The translations under genes were made by a program, and so were the position numbers. The notes beneath the pieces are model-generated. The model had not been told where the DNA came from. It worked only from the letters and a program-made list of their open reading frames with translations, and searched no databases. From Trichoplax sp. H2 (Eukaryota > Placozoa > Uniplacotomia > Trichoplacea): a stretch of DNA of 64,000 bases. Every line of letters begins with the position of its first letter. Position 1 is the stretch's first letter. This document shows, one piece after another, positions 28,344 through 39,965 of the stretch. Location of the stretch: positions 434,001-498,000 of the forward strand of contig NOWV01000019.1 in the NCBI GenBank assembly GCA_003344405.1, read 5' to 3'.

Positions 28344-31281
28344 TTATGGCTTAGAACAAAGCTGATGTATTGCAGTTAAGGTATCTACAACTTGCCGCTG
28401 ATTACCTGATGATTCGCCATCAATTAAGGTATGACTGCAAAAATAGATAGAAGATAATCTTAGAAAATTAATAGTTTCAAAGTTTTAAAAGCATCTGTGT
28501 TGATAATAAATTATAGTGACTTACATTATTCGTAAATGGATATCACCATTTATATTGTCAAAAGCTTTAGTACAGCTGAATTGTTCACACTTTTTATTTA
28601 AGAATTTCAAAGATTCTATCTTCAGCGGAGTAGCTAATTTATCAATGTTATCCCAGCGTAATAACTTAGAAATTTCATTACCAAAGCTGCAAATAATTGA
28701 TACGCATATTTACGCTTATGTTAATTAAGTAAACATTTGAAACCTGTGACTTCGTACTGTGTGTAAAAGTAATATAGTAGGATGATTCAGATACTAAGAG
28801 GTACCAAATAAAAAATAAAATTTAAGCGAAAGTACTTTTATATTTACATTTCGATTCTGCCATAATCTTGAAGAAGTAGAGCACTAACTGATCCATCATA
28901 TAATGAATCCACCATTGCAGTGTATAATGCAGAATTCGAGGTTGTAGGTTGTACCGTTAAGTTTTCCAGCGCACAAATATAAGCCCTATAGTAGCAGTCA
29001 GCTAAAGAAAATCGTCGTCGTGTTACCATATAATAAATATTGGTATCGATAAGTGAAATACTTAAGAAATCATTTTTGTAAATTAGCGTAGTTGGTATTT
29101 ATGAATAAGAATGAAAATTTTAAAAAATTTAGTTTCCAGTTTATGGCCTCATCAATGAACCTTATACTTTACCGGCAGAATGGGATTCTTGCAATGTTGT
29201 ATATAATCTAGCGGCTTGATTATATTCCGATACTGCGATACCAATTTGTTTGCTTAACTTGGCAGCATAAGCGGCTAAGAAGTGGTAGATAATAATCTTT
29301 TGTGGAAACTGTTGGTAAAAGCTAATAAGTATAGGAGAATCAATACGGTATACCCATGCATTACTAGTAGACATTTATCAAATTTATTTTATCATATTGA
29401 CACTGATTTAAATAGCCATTTTACATACACACAAATTTCCTGTAGGCCATGCAGTAGATTGCGATAAAATCGATTTTTATCATCAGCACTGGAAATTAGC
29501 GTAGAAAATACTTCAATCAAACTTTTATAAATTGCAAATAATTTGGGCTCAATCTTGAAAACATTACTAATTTCATAGCTTACAATGTCAACAAACTTTT
29601 ACTCTTTAGGAATATCGCATCAGCGCTATCATTACCTTTCGCTATCTGCCGTTCTCATCCATTTATTATACAAAGCTAAAGACGACATTTCTAATCCAGC
29701 CACAGAGTGTATAGTCTATTTATGTGTAGTTTCTCGAAATCAGAAAAATATTGAAGATATACGTACGACAGCTAGTATGCTATGTCCAGATAGTACGTCG
29801 TAATTATAAGTGCTATGCATGCAAAACGATTACTTATAGGCGATCTTCTTTGATTCCGATACTGCTGAGATTAAACTAACAACATTATTGAATTTGAAGA
29901 TTATTTTAGGACGCTATTTTCACAATTGGAAATATTGTGAGGCTAATGGTCCGCCTCATTACGTCCACAGCTCATCAAAATTGAAAATAATTCTGTATGT
30001 ACTTTGTTAGAATATACATTGCATACAAGGTATCATCTGCTAACTTGCCTCACAAATAAGATCAATATCTTCGGAACGGAAAAATAGAGATATCGACGTA
30101 TTGTAGTGATCTATTGCTTGAATTCGATCACGATTAAGGGCAAGGCGTGCTAAGTATAAGTAGGACTCAAAGAGTGTTTCTCTTAACTGTTCCTTTTCCT
30201 TAGGCAATATACTGGCTAAATTTCCCTCATTGCCATGTGCAGATGGATGCTCTTCAGAATTCTTACAGCCTGATCCTGGTAAATTACGCTCAGTTTCAGG
30301 CAGCTGACGAAGAGCTATTAATCGTTTCTTTATAAATTCAATCAATTTTCTGTACAGGAATATAGCATGATCTTGAGATCCATTGTCGTAAAAATCTAGG
30401 CAAGTAAGATACATAAAGGATTTACTTATCATACACAACTATAAATACGGGAAAATAATGACAACTTAGCGATAGTGATCAAGTTCTACAATACTGCTCT
30501 TTAATAAATTAGTAGTATAACCGTATTTGTTACTTTCGATGATACTGAATGAATAGCACGATTCTACCTATGTGTATTGTGTACTAGGTTTGGAGTAAGA
30601 CTATAATATAGCCAACTATAAAGATTTGATATTGTAGCACGCTATTTTGAAATATACCAGCAGCTGCTTTTCGTAAGATTGAAATTCCTTCTTGAGGTCG
30701 ATCTTGAATTCGATCTTGAACCTTATCAATTACGGTGGAAGGATCTAATACATAAGCATTGAGATTGACTTAAGACAGGTAATGTTGATCCAGTATTAAG
30801 CACAGTGACTAAAGTTTTCTTACAAAGCTGTATCAGTTAAGAATAACAGCATTATAACTGCTTTATCAAACGTAGTCATTTATTGATGCAAGCTATGGTT
30901 GTTACAAGAAGCAGCTAGTCATAACCAGATTGAAATGAATCGACCATCCTCTGGCATTGACTTCTATTGGTTGATTTCTCATCTCAAAGTCATGCTACTC
31001 TAGTCATAAGAGTGAGATCAGCCCATAAGCTGTCTATTCAACTAGACAATGCAACCGTTTTACAAATATAGAGCCTTACCATCCATGACGAATTTCATCG
31101 ATTCAGCATGCTTTGCATGATCTGTCACTAGCTGGGATTGCTGCAGTTCAAGTTGATGTCTATGCTTACTACTGGTAAGATGGCTATCCAAGGTGCCTTG
31201 ATTTTTGAACTTTTTACGACAAGTATGGCAATAATAAGGTGATACTGCTTGATTTTGTTGTGATTGCTCTTGGTTTGCCAT
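28344..31281 (-). CDS. C2H2 zinc-finger plus TPR-like helical protein
   Basis: Nine exons in transcript order: 31281-31080, 30744-30658, 30395-30054, 29864-29834, 29566-29431, 29308-29173, 29001-28848, 28686-28525 and 28434-28344, giving 446 residues. Near the N-terminus (about 17-41) is one C2H2 finger of the JAZ or double-stranded-RNA-binding type: YCHTC, then 12 residues, then HLTSSKH. A Gln-rich linker follows. The rest is predicted helical and resembles tetratricopeptide repeats (for example AIFLYRKLIEF, ESYLYLARLALNRDR, AIDHYNTSISLF, EYNQAARLYTTL). I do not recognise a named orthologue. A role in RNA or protein complexes would fit the domains but is inference. The 31-base fourth exon is the least certain. 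The third exon could instead end at a GC donor at 30048-30047, but the GT donor keeps the frame. An in-frame TAA just past the seventh exon is removed by its GTAAAT donor. Confidence 0.72.
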
Positions 31282-31316
31282 AGTATCTTGAAATAAAACA
31301 AGTGATTCTTAAATAG

Positions 31317-32046
31317 TCAATACCCTTTGCACTCGCAGGTAGCTAAGATCCCTTCAGCAAGCCTTTCGTACCAAGTCTGCAGCACATTCAGCTCATCGCC
31401 ATGGCCACCCATAAGCAGTCCATTCTTAATCTTGAAACGTCTGCCTGATTGTAAGCTGAGCTCAAGTATTCTTCCAGGATTTGAAAACTGGATGCAATGT
31501 CGATTTGCTACTTCGCCAATCTCAATGCCAATACTCGAGCATATTATTAATGAATGAATTCATTTGAAATGGGGTAACCAAGGTAATTTGGAGATTTTAC
31601 CCAGACGGTGTTCGACGCTTGATGGGTGCTTCACCCTGTAGCTGCGTCAATCAAGTCATGTTTGCGTAGTTCTATAGCCAAGCGTTGTCAATTTGCAGTC
31701 AAGACAAGGCCAATGTAGCCATCCAGTTCGTATTGGTACCGGTACCATGGTGTTGCGTAGAGTCATCCATGATTTGTGATAGTGTGGATAGTATAGACGC
31801 GTAAACATGTCCTAGAATACTTGGGCTATGACTGGACATTGGAGAATCTCTCGATTGGCTCGCTTTTCTGCTGATGAAGAGAAGCCATTTCAGGAGCTAC
31901 TCCAGCACAATCTACTTAACCATCGCCATTATGGCAATGCTTTAGCATGAGCAAAGACACGTAAAATCATGCCTTTCCATGGATCCGAAATAGCCAGGAA
32001 TAAGGTTTGGATTTAGTTTTAGGAGTTGTTGCTCGTTTTGGGTCAT
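31317..32046 (-). CDS. Unrecognised small three-exon gene
   Basis: Three exons in phase: 32046-31961, 31849-31706 and 31533-31317 (TGA), 148 residues. The product starts MTQNEQQLL, has a Ser-rich segment, then a globular-looking half with features such as IGIEIGEVAN, FSNPGRILELSL and LQTWYERLAEGI. Base composition is more balanced than the flanks and the minus frame reads like coding sequence, but I recognise no family. An alternative in-frame ATG lies at 32067, and the acceptor of exon 2 has several in-phase options. Its stop lies only 35 bases before the ATG of the zinc-finger/TPR gene on the same strand. A spliced fusion of the two fails on phase: the only nearby donor, after AAA GG, leaves the next exon in the wrong frame. 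Confidence 0.5.
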
Positions 32047-32264
32047 AATACTAGTGTAGAGGATCATGTTTCGACACAGTCTTGCCATACAAAACGCTCG
32101 CTTAGAATGCACGCAAACATGATATCTTACCCTATAGAAATCCTTGTACGCTTTGGGTCACCATACGAGTGTGTCGTGTGCTATTTTCCACGTATCTGAT
32201 ACGCTCAGCTGTTGTATCTCGCAAACATGACATCGTACTCTATAGATATTCTTATAGCGTCTGG
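32036..32264. repeat. Two diverged tandem units of about 110 bp
   Basis: Units at about 32036-32156 and 32157-32264 share 'gggtca..atac.agtgt' at the start and 'cgcaaacatga.atc.tac.ctatag' toward the end. The first unit overlaps the predicted 5' end of the small minus-strand gene. The whole array lies in the promoter-side DNA upstream of TYW5. Confidence 0.65.
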
Positions 32265-32625
32265 GAAAGTGCAGCACGGTATTGGTTGATCTAGCTAGGC
32301 CTGCGCAGTAACGACAGAAAAAAAGAGTAAGTGGCTGCAACTTGCAAGCTGCAGCTACGAGCTCACGTCGATGAATGGTGGGAGTAGAACAACATGCAGA
32401 ACAGTGATTCAGGTTGAATTGAGCTAACTTTGAATTAGTGAAGACATTGATTATCCAAGTTCGATGCTGGAATAGGGTAGCATGGCTTAATGAACCATCT
32501 GAACACGTCGTATTCTCGCTAATAGAAACTCTTGATTGAAAGGTTTTGCAGTTGGTTGACTGGCTATTTATTAAGTTATTATCAATAATTGCTTTACTGA
32601 CGCTGAACTGGATTGAGTAGGTAAC
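32265..32625. promoter_or_regulatory. Shared upstream region of TYW5 and the minus-strand gene
   Basis: Divergent genes start at 32046 (minus) and 32626 (plus), so the DNA between must hold both promoters. It is less AT-rich than the surroundings. No TATA box or named motif can be assigned, and an antisense open frame here (32158-32751) is not considered real. Confidence 0.4.
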
Positions 32626-34252
32626 ATGGCTTGTCATCCAAATAGTCAAATGGTAGTTCATCAGGTGGAAAAGATAAACGGTGATATAAACCATCAGAAA
32701 TTTATTCAAGATATTTATCCTCAAAGGAAACCCTTCCTTATTTCTGGACATGATTTAGGACCTTGCATGCATAAATGGAATGCAGACTATTTAGCTGACG
32801 TGGGTGGCCAGCAAATGGTCAAATTACATGTTGCTACGCAGGATAAAATGAATTTTATTACCAAGAATTTTAGCTACAAGTAAGAAATGGAATACTCATC
32901 CAATGAATCCATTACTCGTCAATGCTATTTTAAGGTTATTGCATGTTATATTCAAGGACGTTGCCTTTTAAGGAATTCATCCGAAGGGCTTCTGCTACTG
33001 AAAACCAACATTACTTTTTTCAGCCGGTTTGTTCTTTTGCAAAGTTATAAATAAACCCGATATTTGTATCAATAATAATGTATACTGTATACGAGTATAG
33101 AATACCAGCTTGTACAATGTACAGTATAGGAATAGAGCAAAATTGTGAAAAAGTGACGTTAATTCATTATACTTTTATTGATACAGAAAGAAAAATATTA
33201 CTTACGTTCATTGGGAAATGATCCTAGAAAGGTAGTTGATGATTTTATACTTATCTATTTGGTAGCTGCTTAGCTAAGGATGCTAATATTAATTTTGGCT
33301 AATAAATATCATTAATAGGAGATTGCAAATTTTATGGAACAATTTCCAGCACTAGTGGATGACATCAATCTTCCTCAATATTATGAATCGTCAGCTTTCT
33401 TTTCTAGTGTTCTACGAATTAGTTCTGGTAATTTACAAATTTGGACACACTATGATGTAAGTATTACACTCGAAGTGACATGTCATACGATAAACCTGAT
33501 GCAGATCGTTTCTTTATTGCTTTATGAAAATTTCAAAATAGTTCCAAGGCGTGAGTTAAATTGAGCGATGACTATGGTACATTAATTATGATGAAGTATT
33601 GAAACTCTTATGGTAGTAGATGGTAGCCATTGCAGTAAATTGCAGACATTGACCGTAACTTATATACTGTATGCATCTATAGATAATTTTTCGTTAGAAT
33701 TTGCCATGATAAATCAGTGTTGACTACTAACAACCTTTAATGAATTAAGGCTTACTTGCTAAGCAAGACTACCATTTGATACCATTAATGTGCTGCTAGG
33801 TCATGGATAATACACTAATACAAATAACTGGCCGAAAGCGAGTTGTTTTATTTAGTCCTCAAGACGCGTCAAATCTTTATCTCCAAGGCGATAAATCAGC
33901 TATAGTGGATATTGATAATCCTGATTTACAAAAGTATCCTAAATTTGCATCAGTTACGAGATATGAATGTGTCCTTGAGCCAGGTGACATTTTATTCATA
34001 CCAGCAATGTGGTTTCACAATTGTGGAGCGTTGGATTTTAGTATTGGTATTAATGTATTTTGGAGACATCTCGACTGTTCTTATTACGACTCACGCGATA
34101 CATATGGCAACAAGGACTTACTACCGGCAGCTAGGGCTAACCAAATTCTCGATCGAGCCATTAAAGCTTTAGGGGAGCTACCTGACGATTACAAAGACTT
34201 TTATGCTCGCCGCTTGGTGTCTAAAATAGAAAATTTGTGCTATCTTAAATAA
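32626..34252 (+). CDS. TYW5: TYW5, tRNA wybutosine-synthesising JmjC hydroxylase
   Basis: Fe(II)/2-oxoglutarate dioxygenase that hydroxylates the wybutosine base at position 37 of tRNA-Phe, giving hydroxywybutosine. Exons: 32626-32879, 32957-33026, 33187-33231, 33319-33456 and 33800-34252, all in phase; 319 residues against 315 for human TYW5. Conserved blocks run the whole length: [76 protein letters not shown]-like ([11 protein letters not shown]), DTYGNKD and ILDRAIKAL. Iron ligands are H167 and D169 (WTHYD) and H242 (MWFHN). The start is at the ATG before CHPNS, two or three residues from where the family begins. The gene is convergent with the PRMT6-like gene. I am very confident of this identification. 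Confidence 0.97.
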
Positions 34253-34253
34253 A
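34248..34253 (+). terminator. AATAAA overlapping the TYW5 stop codon
   Basis: A canonical polyadenylation hexamer spans the TAA stop (34250-34252) of TYW5. If it is the working signal, the 3' untranslated region is roughly 10-30 bases, which would suit a compact genome. Use cannot be shown from sequence alone. Confidence 0.4.
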
Positions 34254-35011
34254 ATGCACTATGTAAAATACTTTTATTAAAAGTATGAAGAGAATGTATC
34301 TTTATTATAAGATTCTAACAATCACCATTGAAAGCTTTATTCATAGGTTAGAAAGACACACTATGACTAACGCGGTAAGAGCATGCCTTTATATTCTTCT
34401 ATGCCTATTTGACGATTACGTATGTTTCATAATTATTGATTTACTTCTATAACATGTCTGATTTTAAAGATATAAACTGGTATGAATAACCTATGAAATG
34501 AAGGATTAAAATGATTAAACATTGACAGTACTTGCTATATCTTGTGTCCAAGGTCTAGTGCCTTACCGCACTTTGCGGGTTACAATTTATAACGATATAC
34601 TCGTGCAGTACTATATAATACAAAGCTTGGTGCAGCAGGCTCGATAATCAAAAATTAGCCTAACATCTCAATAGTCTTTTGATTTTTCACCTCAAAGGAT
34701 GAAATAATTCAGTTTTCAACAATCCTACAACTTGATCACAATCTCAGCAAAGTAGTACGTATAGTAGAAGAATTCTTATACGTGGTTATTTCATGAGAAT
34801 AAACCTTGCAAATTTATTTTGACTTATAAATAAGCATCAGCTTGATTTTAAACATTAAAAATAGAATGAGAAAGAATAGACATGACTGTCAGAAGACTAA
34901 ATAAAATGAAATATGTCGAGGGTAATGTAGCATCAATTATAATTATAAATCAGTTCATCAAGGCTTTCTTTCGGGTTTTATTGTCTCAATTATCCAACCT
35001 TAAGTCATGCT
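34254..35011. other. Intergenic gap between TYW5 and the PRMT6-like gene
   Basis: About 760 bp between two convergent stops. A minus-strand AATAAA (34977-34982), about 30 bases past the PRMT6-like stop, is a good candidate for its cleavage signal. I see nothing else. Confidence 0.45.
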
Positions 35012-37478
35012 CTAAGTAAAATTACTATTGAGATAAAATATATTCGATCCATTTACAGAATGTCCATTAAAGTCAGATGAAAATTCCATTTGGATATCTA
35101 TACATCTGCAAAGTAGATCATTGAAAAAAGTATAAAAAAGATGATGCAAAATTAGACCTAGGACTATCAATATCCTGAAACTGGGTCCAATGTTAATCAA
35201 AACATATCGGGGAATAGTCGCTACTAGAATAACATAATACCCTTTAAATGCTAGAAGTTATCGTATAATCATATGAATAAATTATTTCTATTTAGGCCAC
35301 GTTCTTACAGATTTTAGGCCGTCTTTACTGACCTGTCACTTTCTTCACTCTCTACTATTTTTATATTGCCCTTGATTACTTGATCTTGCTCAACATTGAA
35401 AGGGTCCTTTAGGTACATCACTGATTGGCACCAATGCGTGGGCCTATGAATACAATAATTATCAAGTTAAAAACGATCAATAAAGGCATATCAATTGATA
35501 CACCAATCATCATAAATTGCTTCTTTAACAATAACGTCAAATAATCCAGATATGTTCTTACGGGGAAAATGGAGAAGTACTTAGCAACACGTTACTTCCA
35601 TCACAAATTTCAAAAGAAACATTAAACCATAACGTAAAGCCATGTACCAGCGCTCGGCCCATCGCTATTAACGAAAATGGTTGCTATTTGGCCACGAGCA
35701 ATAAAAACTGGTTAAGTAACCAAGTGTACCTGATTCCTTTGTCTACGCAACGAGTTATAGCTAACTTAATTGTTATGATGACAGTCATACCTCTATTCGC
35801 TTCAAGTCTGCTTCACAGACTTGTTTAATGGATAGTGAATATATACAGGTTTCGGGAGCTATAACATTTTCAGTAGTTAACTGACATAAGCAGACGTTTT
35901 CTACATCAAGTACGAGATAATCGATCAAAAATCATTAGAGTTGGCAGAGAGTGTCAATGATAAAGTACGGTTAATATCTGATTTAGTTGATAAATAACTT
36001 TAGTCCATCATTTCGGTGGTTATCTATTTCCTGACTTACTAAAAGCTTCTTGTTTTGCCAATGGTACGATTGTATCCATAGATACACCATATTTATCTTT
36101 TATGCTATACCAGAAATTATGTCTACAGCAAAATGTAATTGAATATAGGACGTCTGACAACCTGCAAGCATAACTGTATGCGTGGCTATAGCTTAATTAA
36201 TGATTACTACTACCTTTCTTCGTAGTCTTCATCATAACTGATCGGGGCAAGATAAATTTCAGCACATGAAGGCAAGATTATGCCATCCTAAATTGTAAAT
36301 GATGAGTAAAGACTACATAAAATAATGTATCATATTCCTATAAATTGTTAATAATTATATTAGCAACTTATCGACAAATAAAGTACTGATCAATAAATAT
36401 TTAATACAGGATGAAGTGATTGTATTACCTCTTTAAGCCATTTATCTCTTGCATAAATAACTGACTTTAGCATCCCTTCGAATAGTAAGCTGTAACCCTT
36501 AATAATGTTACATCGATGATATTGAAAGCATTACAAAAGCTGTACTGTTTATCTTACAGTGTACTCAATTAATGCTACAGAATACTTGATATTACCATCC
36601 ATTCGCTAACAATGACGTCTACTTTTTCAGGTAGTTCAATATTCTATTTTACGTAAAATAAGAAATTCCATAAGACCATGGTTATAAATTTATTAATTTA
36701 TTCTTGAGGCACTGGAGCTCTATAGCCTGTATCACGATGTCATCGTGATGTTGTAAAACGTACCTCAACCAGATCGTTAATGACGGATATCTTATCTTGA
36801 GCATTATTTGCTAATGCAACCTTCTTTGCCTGTTCGGCTATTGCGCTCGCTTCAACGGCATACACTAAATACAATTAAAAGTAGTATTAACTTGAAGTTA
36901 TTACTCGTAGATTCATCATTATAATGAGAAACAATAACGAATCTTGCGTGTTATAATCACGTTCTCATATGTACATTAGTATTTGCGTCACTAGTCACTT
37001 TTATTAAATGACGCTTGTATCGTTATGTTGAGATTGAGTAAGAGAGCATCAAATATTCCTAACCTTTGCGAGCTCCAGCTTCAACACAAAAATGACTTAA
37101 AATACCTAATATAGGAAGTCAATTAATCATGTTCTTTTTAATTCACCGTAATATCAAAGTCAATTTACTTATTAATAAAAATCCGTACCTGTACCAGCTC
37201 CAACATCAAGGACTACTTTATTTCGTATACGATTAGCATTCTTTAATATTGCAAGCCTATAGAAAGGAATGCATGCCAGTGATATTGAGGAAGTGCTTGC
37301 ATGTTTAATGTAGATTAAGATAGAAGATCTTATCAAGCAAAGGTTTGAAATTTTTATGATACCGATAGGTTTTAGTTCTGATCTCATCACTTAGCATTTC
37401 TTGGTGCACATCCAAATGGGCGTAGGCACTGAAATGTGTATAAATAAGTTTATATAAGAGTGCGATTAATCCGTCCAT
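35012..37478 (-). CDS. PRMT6-like protein arginine methyltransferase
   Basis: Type I arginine methyltransferase, which transfers methyl groups from S-adenosylmethionine to arginine in proteins such as histones. Twelve exons in transcript order: 37478-37363, 37256-37189, 37105-37064, 36864-36764, 36643-36596, 36497-36429, 36287-36214, 36122-36040, 35900-35791, 35683-35562, 35443-35333 and 35105-35012; 345 residues, all phases consistent. Motif I is VVLDVGAGTG (residues 53-62). YAVEAS follows, which is the PRMT6 form of the acidic post-I motif. The double-E loop is SEWMGYSLLFEGML (E123 and E132) and the THW loop is PTHW (278-281). The substrate half has VHGFTLWFNVSF and LLSTSPFSP, both PRMT6-like. 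Human PRMT6 has 375 residues. The ATG chosen gives an unusual hydrophobic N-terminus (MDGLIALLYK) that may be intron; the true first exon could lie further upstream. Confidence 0.92.
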
Positions 37479-38937
37479 ACTATCTATTAATCAATTGTTA
37501 ATTGAAAGAAGGTTGTTATTCATCAGCTGTTTAATCAGTCATTTCGATTGACATGCGAAAGGGTAATACACTACAGTACTTTAGTTAGCATTAGTATCGC
37601 CATCAAGTAGGCTGCCAAAAGTGGCATACTGCCAATTCAAGTCTTACCGGAAGTAATCTTCATCCTTGGTTCTTTGATGGTACCATCGATTCATGGATAG
37701 TCATTGCCATTAGTTAATCATAGAAGAATTGGAGAAGATAGCGATCATGTAATTTATATGTAATGCACTTACAAAGTTAGTCTGTGATTTAATCCACTTT
37801 AAATTCTGCCTAGTCTTATTTGCATCATCCAACAAAATGTTTTTATTCTACTGTAAGTCAGTATGTACACTATCACTCCAACAATTGCTCGTATACTGTA
37901 ATAAGAATTGGATAGTCATCGCGTTCATTCTGCTGTAATTCCTGCAGCCTGAACACCGTTATAACTCCATTAGTCGATGTACTAAGAAATTTTATCTAGC
38001 CAAGCACTTCAAAATCTATCATCGCAATGCTGCATTGTTACCCTGTTCTCTTTCGTTTAGAATTGCTGGACATGCTGGATTCTTGCGTTGGCAATGGATA
38101 AATGGGAATAGCACTGTATGTGAGCAACGATTTCCACGTTTTTTAATTAATTTAACGGTAAATAATCCTGTTGCAGGTTTGTTCCTTTATCTATGGTAGG
38201 TCTATAAGAAAATTGGAATAAATTGTGCAAATGTACAAAGTTAGTCGAGTTGCTACATGATTCACTTTACTTAAGCAGCTACATCATTTTAACAATCAAC
38301 GACCACTAGCATAGCCTGATCTCGAGCAGCCATGCAAGCAGTGCAGCAGCAGCTAATCGATAATTTGCCAACACGAGGTCCTGTCCTCGTACGTACGTCG
38401 TACAGTATTTGTAGCTTAATTTCTTATTGCACAATTGACTTTATAACACATACCAGGCTTGCAGCTGTTTCTCGTGCACAAGCTGCAGCTATGTCGACAA
38501 TTTTAGCTCGCTTCGCTAACTCCGTTACCAGTACTCTTAGCAGGAAACTGCAGCTCTAAGTAGCAATCGCTTATAAGTTAGCAACTTGATGTCATTGATC
38601 GCTCGCAAGCGTCAGTCTAAAAACACTCGTAACTGCGACCGGCTTGCCACCAAAGTTTTGAAGGCTGTCTCCTTCCGTCCTTCTGACCTATGCCTAGGGC
38701 CAGGGACACCAATAGTACGTTAGTAATATACCGCACTAGAAATGGCCGCCCAGAGCGAGAAGAATGATCGGGCTAATCATTTTTTCGCCCATTCTGCTAC
38801 ACGCTAGCATGAAACAATATAGCACCCTACGCAAAACTAACGTAGCAGCTAATTTTGGACGATAGAACTGTTGTATAGAAGTAGTGAGTCGGAGTAAATA
38901 CGAATAAATCAACCTTTAATTAATCTCCATTCACTTG
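37479..38937. other. Gap upstream of the PRMT6-like gene
   Basis: About 1.5 kb that should include the PRMT6-like promoter and perhaps an undetected first exon. An alanine-rich open frame of 75 codons (38332-38559, plus) lies in a patch of higher GC, but its frame runs through what looks like a donor and an acceptor and it has no recognisable domain. I leave it unannotated as a gene. Confidence 0.4.
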
Positions 38938-38985
38938 TCGAACTGACTTTATTATGAGTTATAACTCATAATAAAGTTAGTTCGA
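38938..38985. repeat. Near-perfect 48-bp palindrome
   Basis: Two 24-base arms meet with no spacer at 38961/38962. The left arm (from tcgaactgac) and the reverse complement of the right arm differ at a single position. The DNA could form a cruciform, or an RNA hairpin if transcribed. No target-site duplication is obvious around it, so it is not clearly a transposon end. Confidence 0.9.
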
Positions 38986-39264
38986 ATAGAAGAAGACATA
39001 GTCGGCCTTATTACAACAGGATTAAATGAACTGTAAATAAATTCAATAAAATTGTTATTTAACAATCATTGCTACTCCGATGCTATCAATTTTGATCGAT
39101 ATTCGGCACAACAGTGTATTATACTGCATAATCGTCGACACTCGATAGCATAAAATAGAAAAGTCAGGCCCTCATGATGGCATCCTCATAACCCAGCCAG
39201 CATTCCATTCCCTCTCTTACTTCCTTAGAACTGGTCCAGTAATCCTAACTGGGTCCTGATCAAT

Positions 39265-39362
39265 ATACTGTACTGTACACTGTACAGTTCCGGGAATCGG
39301 TAGTCGGTCCAGACGTCCAGTACCGTACAGTGTACAGTGTACACTGCACAGTACTGTAGTAT
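39265..39362. repeat. TGTAC-rich inverted repeat cluster
   Basis: The left arm (39265-39288) and right arm (39322-39362) are built from repeated 'ctgtac' and 'gtacag' words and are largely complementary, with a 33-base loop. A further 'ctacagtactgtaa' at about 39411-39424 belongs to the same style. It may be a hairpin or the remnant of a small inverted-repeat element. Confidence 0.65.
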
Positions 39363-39965
39363 CAGTACCAGGGTGATAGGCGAAGACAAGGGCTTGAAAC
39401 AATTTTCTTCTACAGTACTGTAATAAGGAAGAATGCTGAAACCGTATATCATACACCATACTGTAGCATAGAAAACTAAGGCTTGGAGGACAACATGGCG
39501 AAAGCAACCCGGCGCAAGTATCTCCTATCCCATGGCTGTTATGTTCATGGTAGAAGCTAAGCACGAGGAAGAGAGTTTGCAAAGAGATTTGCTTTCGAAT
39601 TGATGTTGTTACTCGTTGGTAACTTCTATACCCTAACTAATAAACTGAATATATAGCCAGATCGAAAGTCTGTTTTATTATTAATTACTACATCCTTGTT
39701 TGACAAAGTCGAACCTCGCTCGACACGGCACTTGACAAACATTGGAATGTACAGAAATGCCGCAAATTAGAGATAGACGGTATAGTATTATTCCATGCTT
39801 ATTCCTTTTAGAGTTCAGTAAACAGAAATAAGAACTTGATTTCCAATTCTTGAATTTCAGCAAGTTTGCAAAATAGTATAGAGGCAAGGTTATGGCTCAT
39901 CTTGTATTGCAGACTGCCGGATAAAAAATAAAAGCGAACTACTGATTGAACGTAGCAGTAACATG

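Noticed and set aside
30049-30054. GC-AG intron after exon 3 of the zinc-finger/TPR gene
   Set aside because: A GCAAGT donor is present, but it leaves phase 0 and none of the following acceptors keeps the frame; the GTGAGG donor five bases earlier does.
31282-31533. In-frame splicing of the small minus-strand gene into the zinc-finger gene
   Set aside because: The donor after AAA GG leaves phase 2, but the 'tttcaag' acceptor before the next ATG needs phase 1, so the zinc-finger frame would be lost.
32158-32751. 197-residue minus-strand open frame
   Set aside because: It runs antisense through the first exon of TYW5 and across a tandem repeat; composition is Cys/Ser/His-rich and not protein-like.
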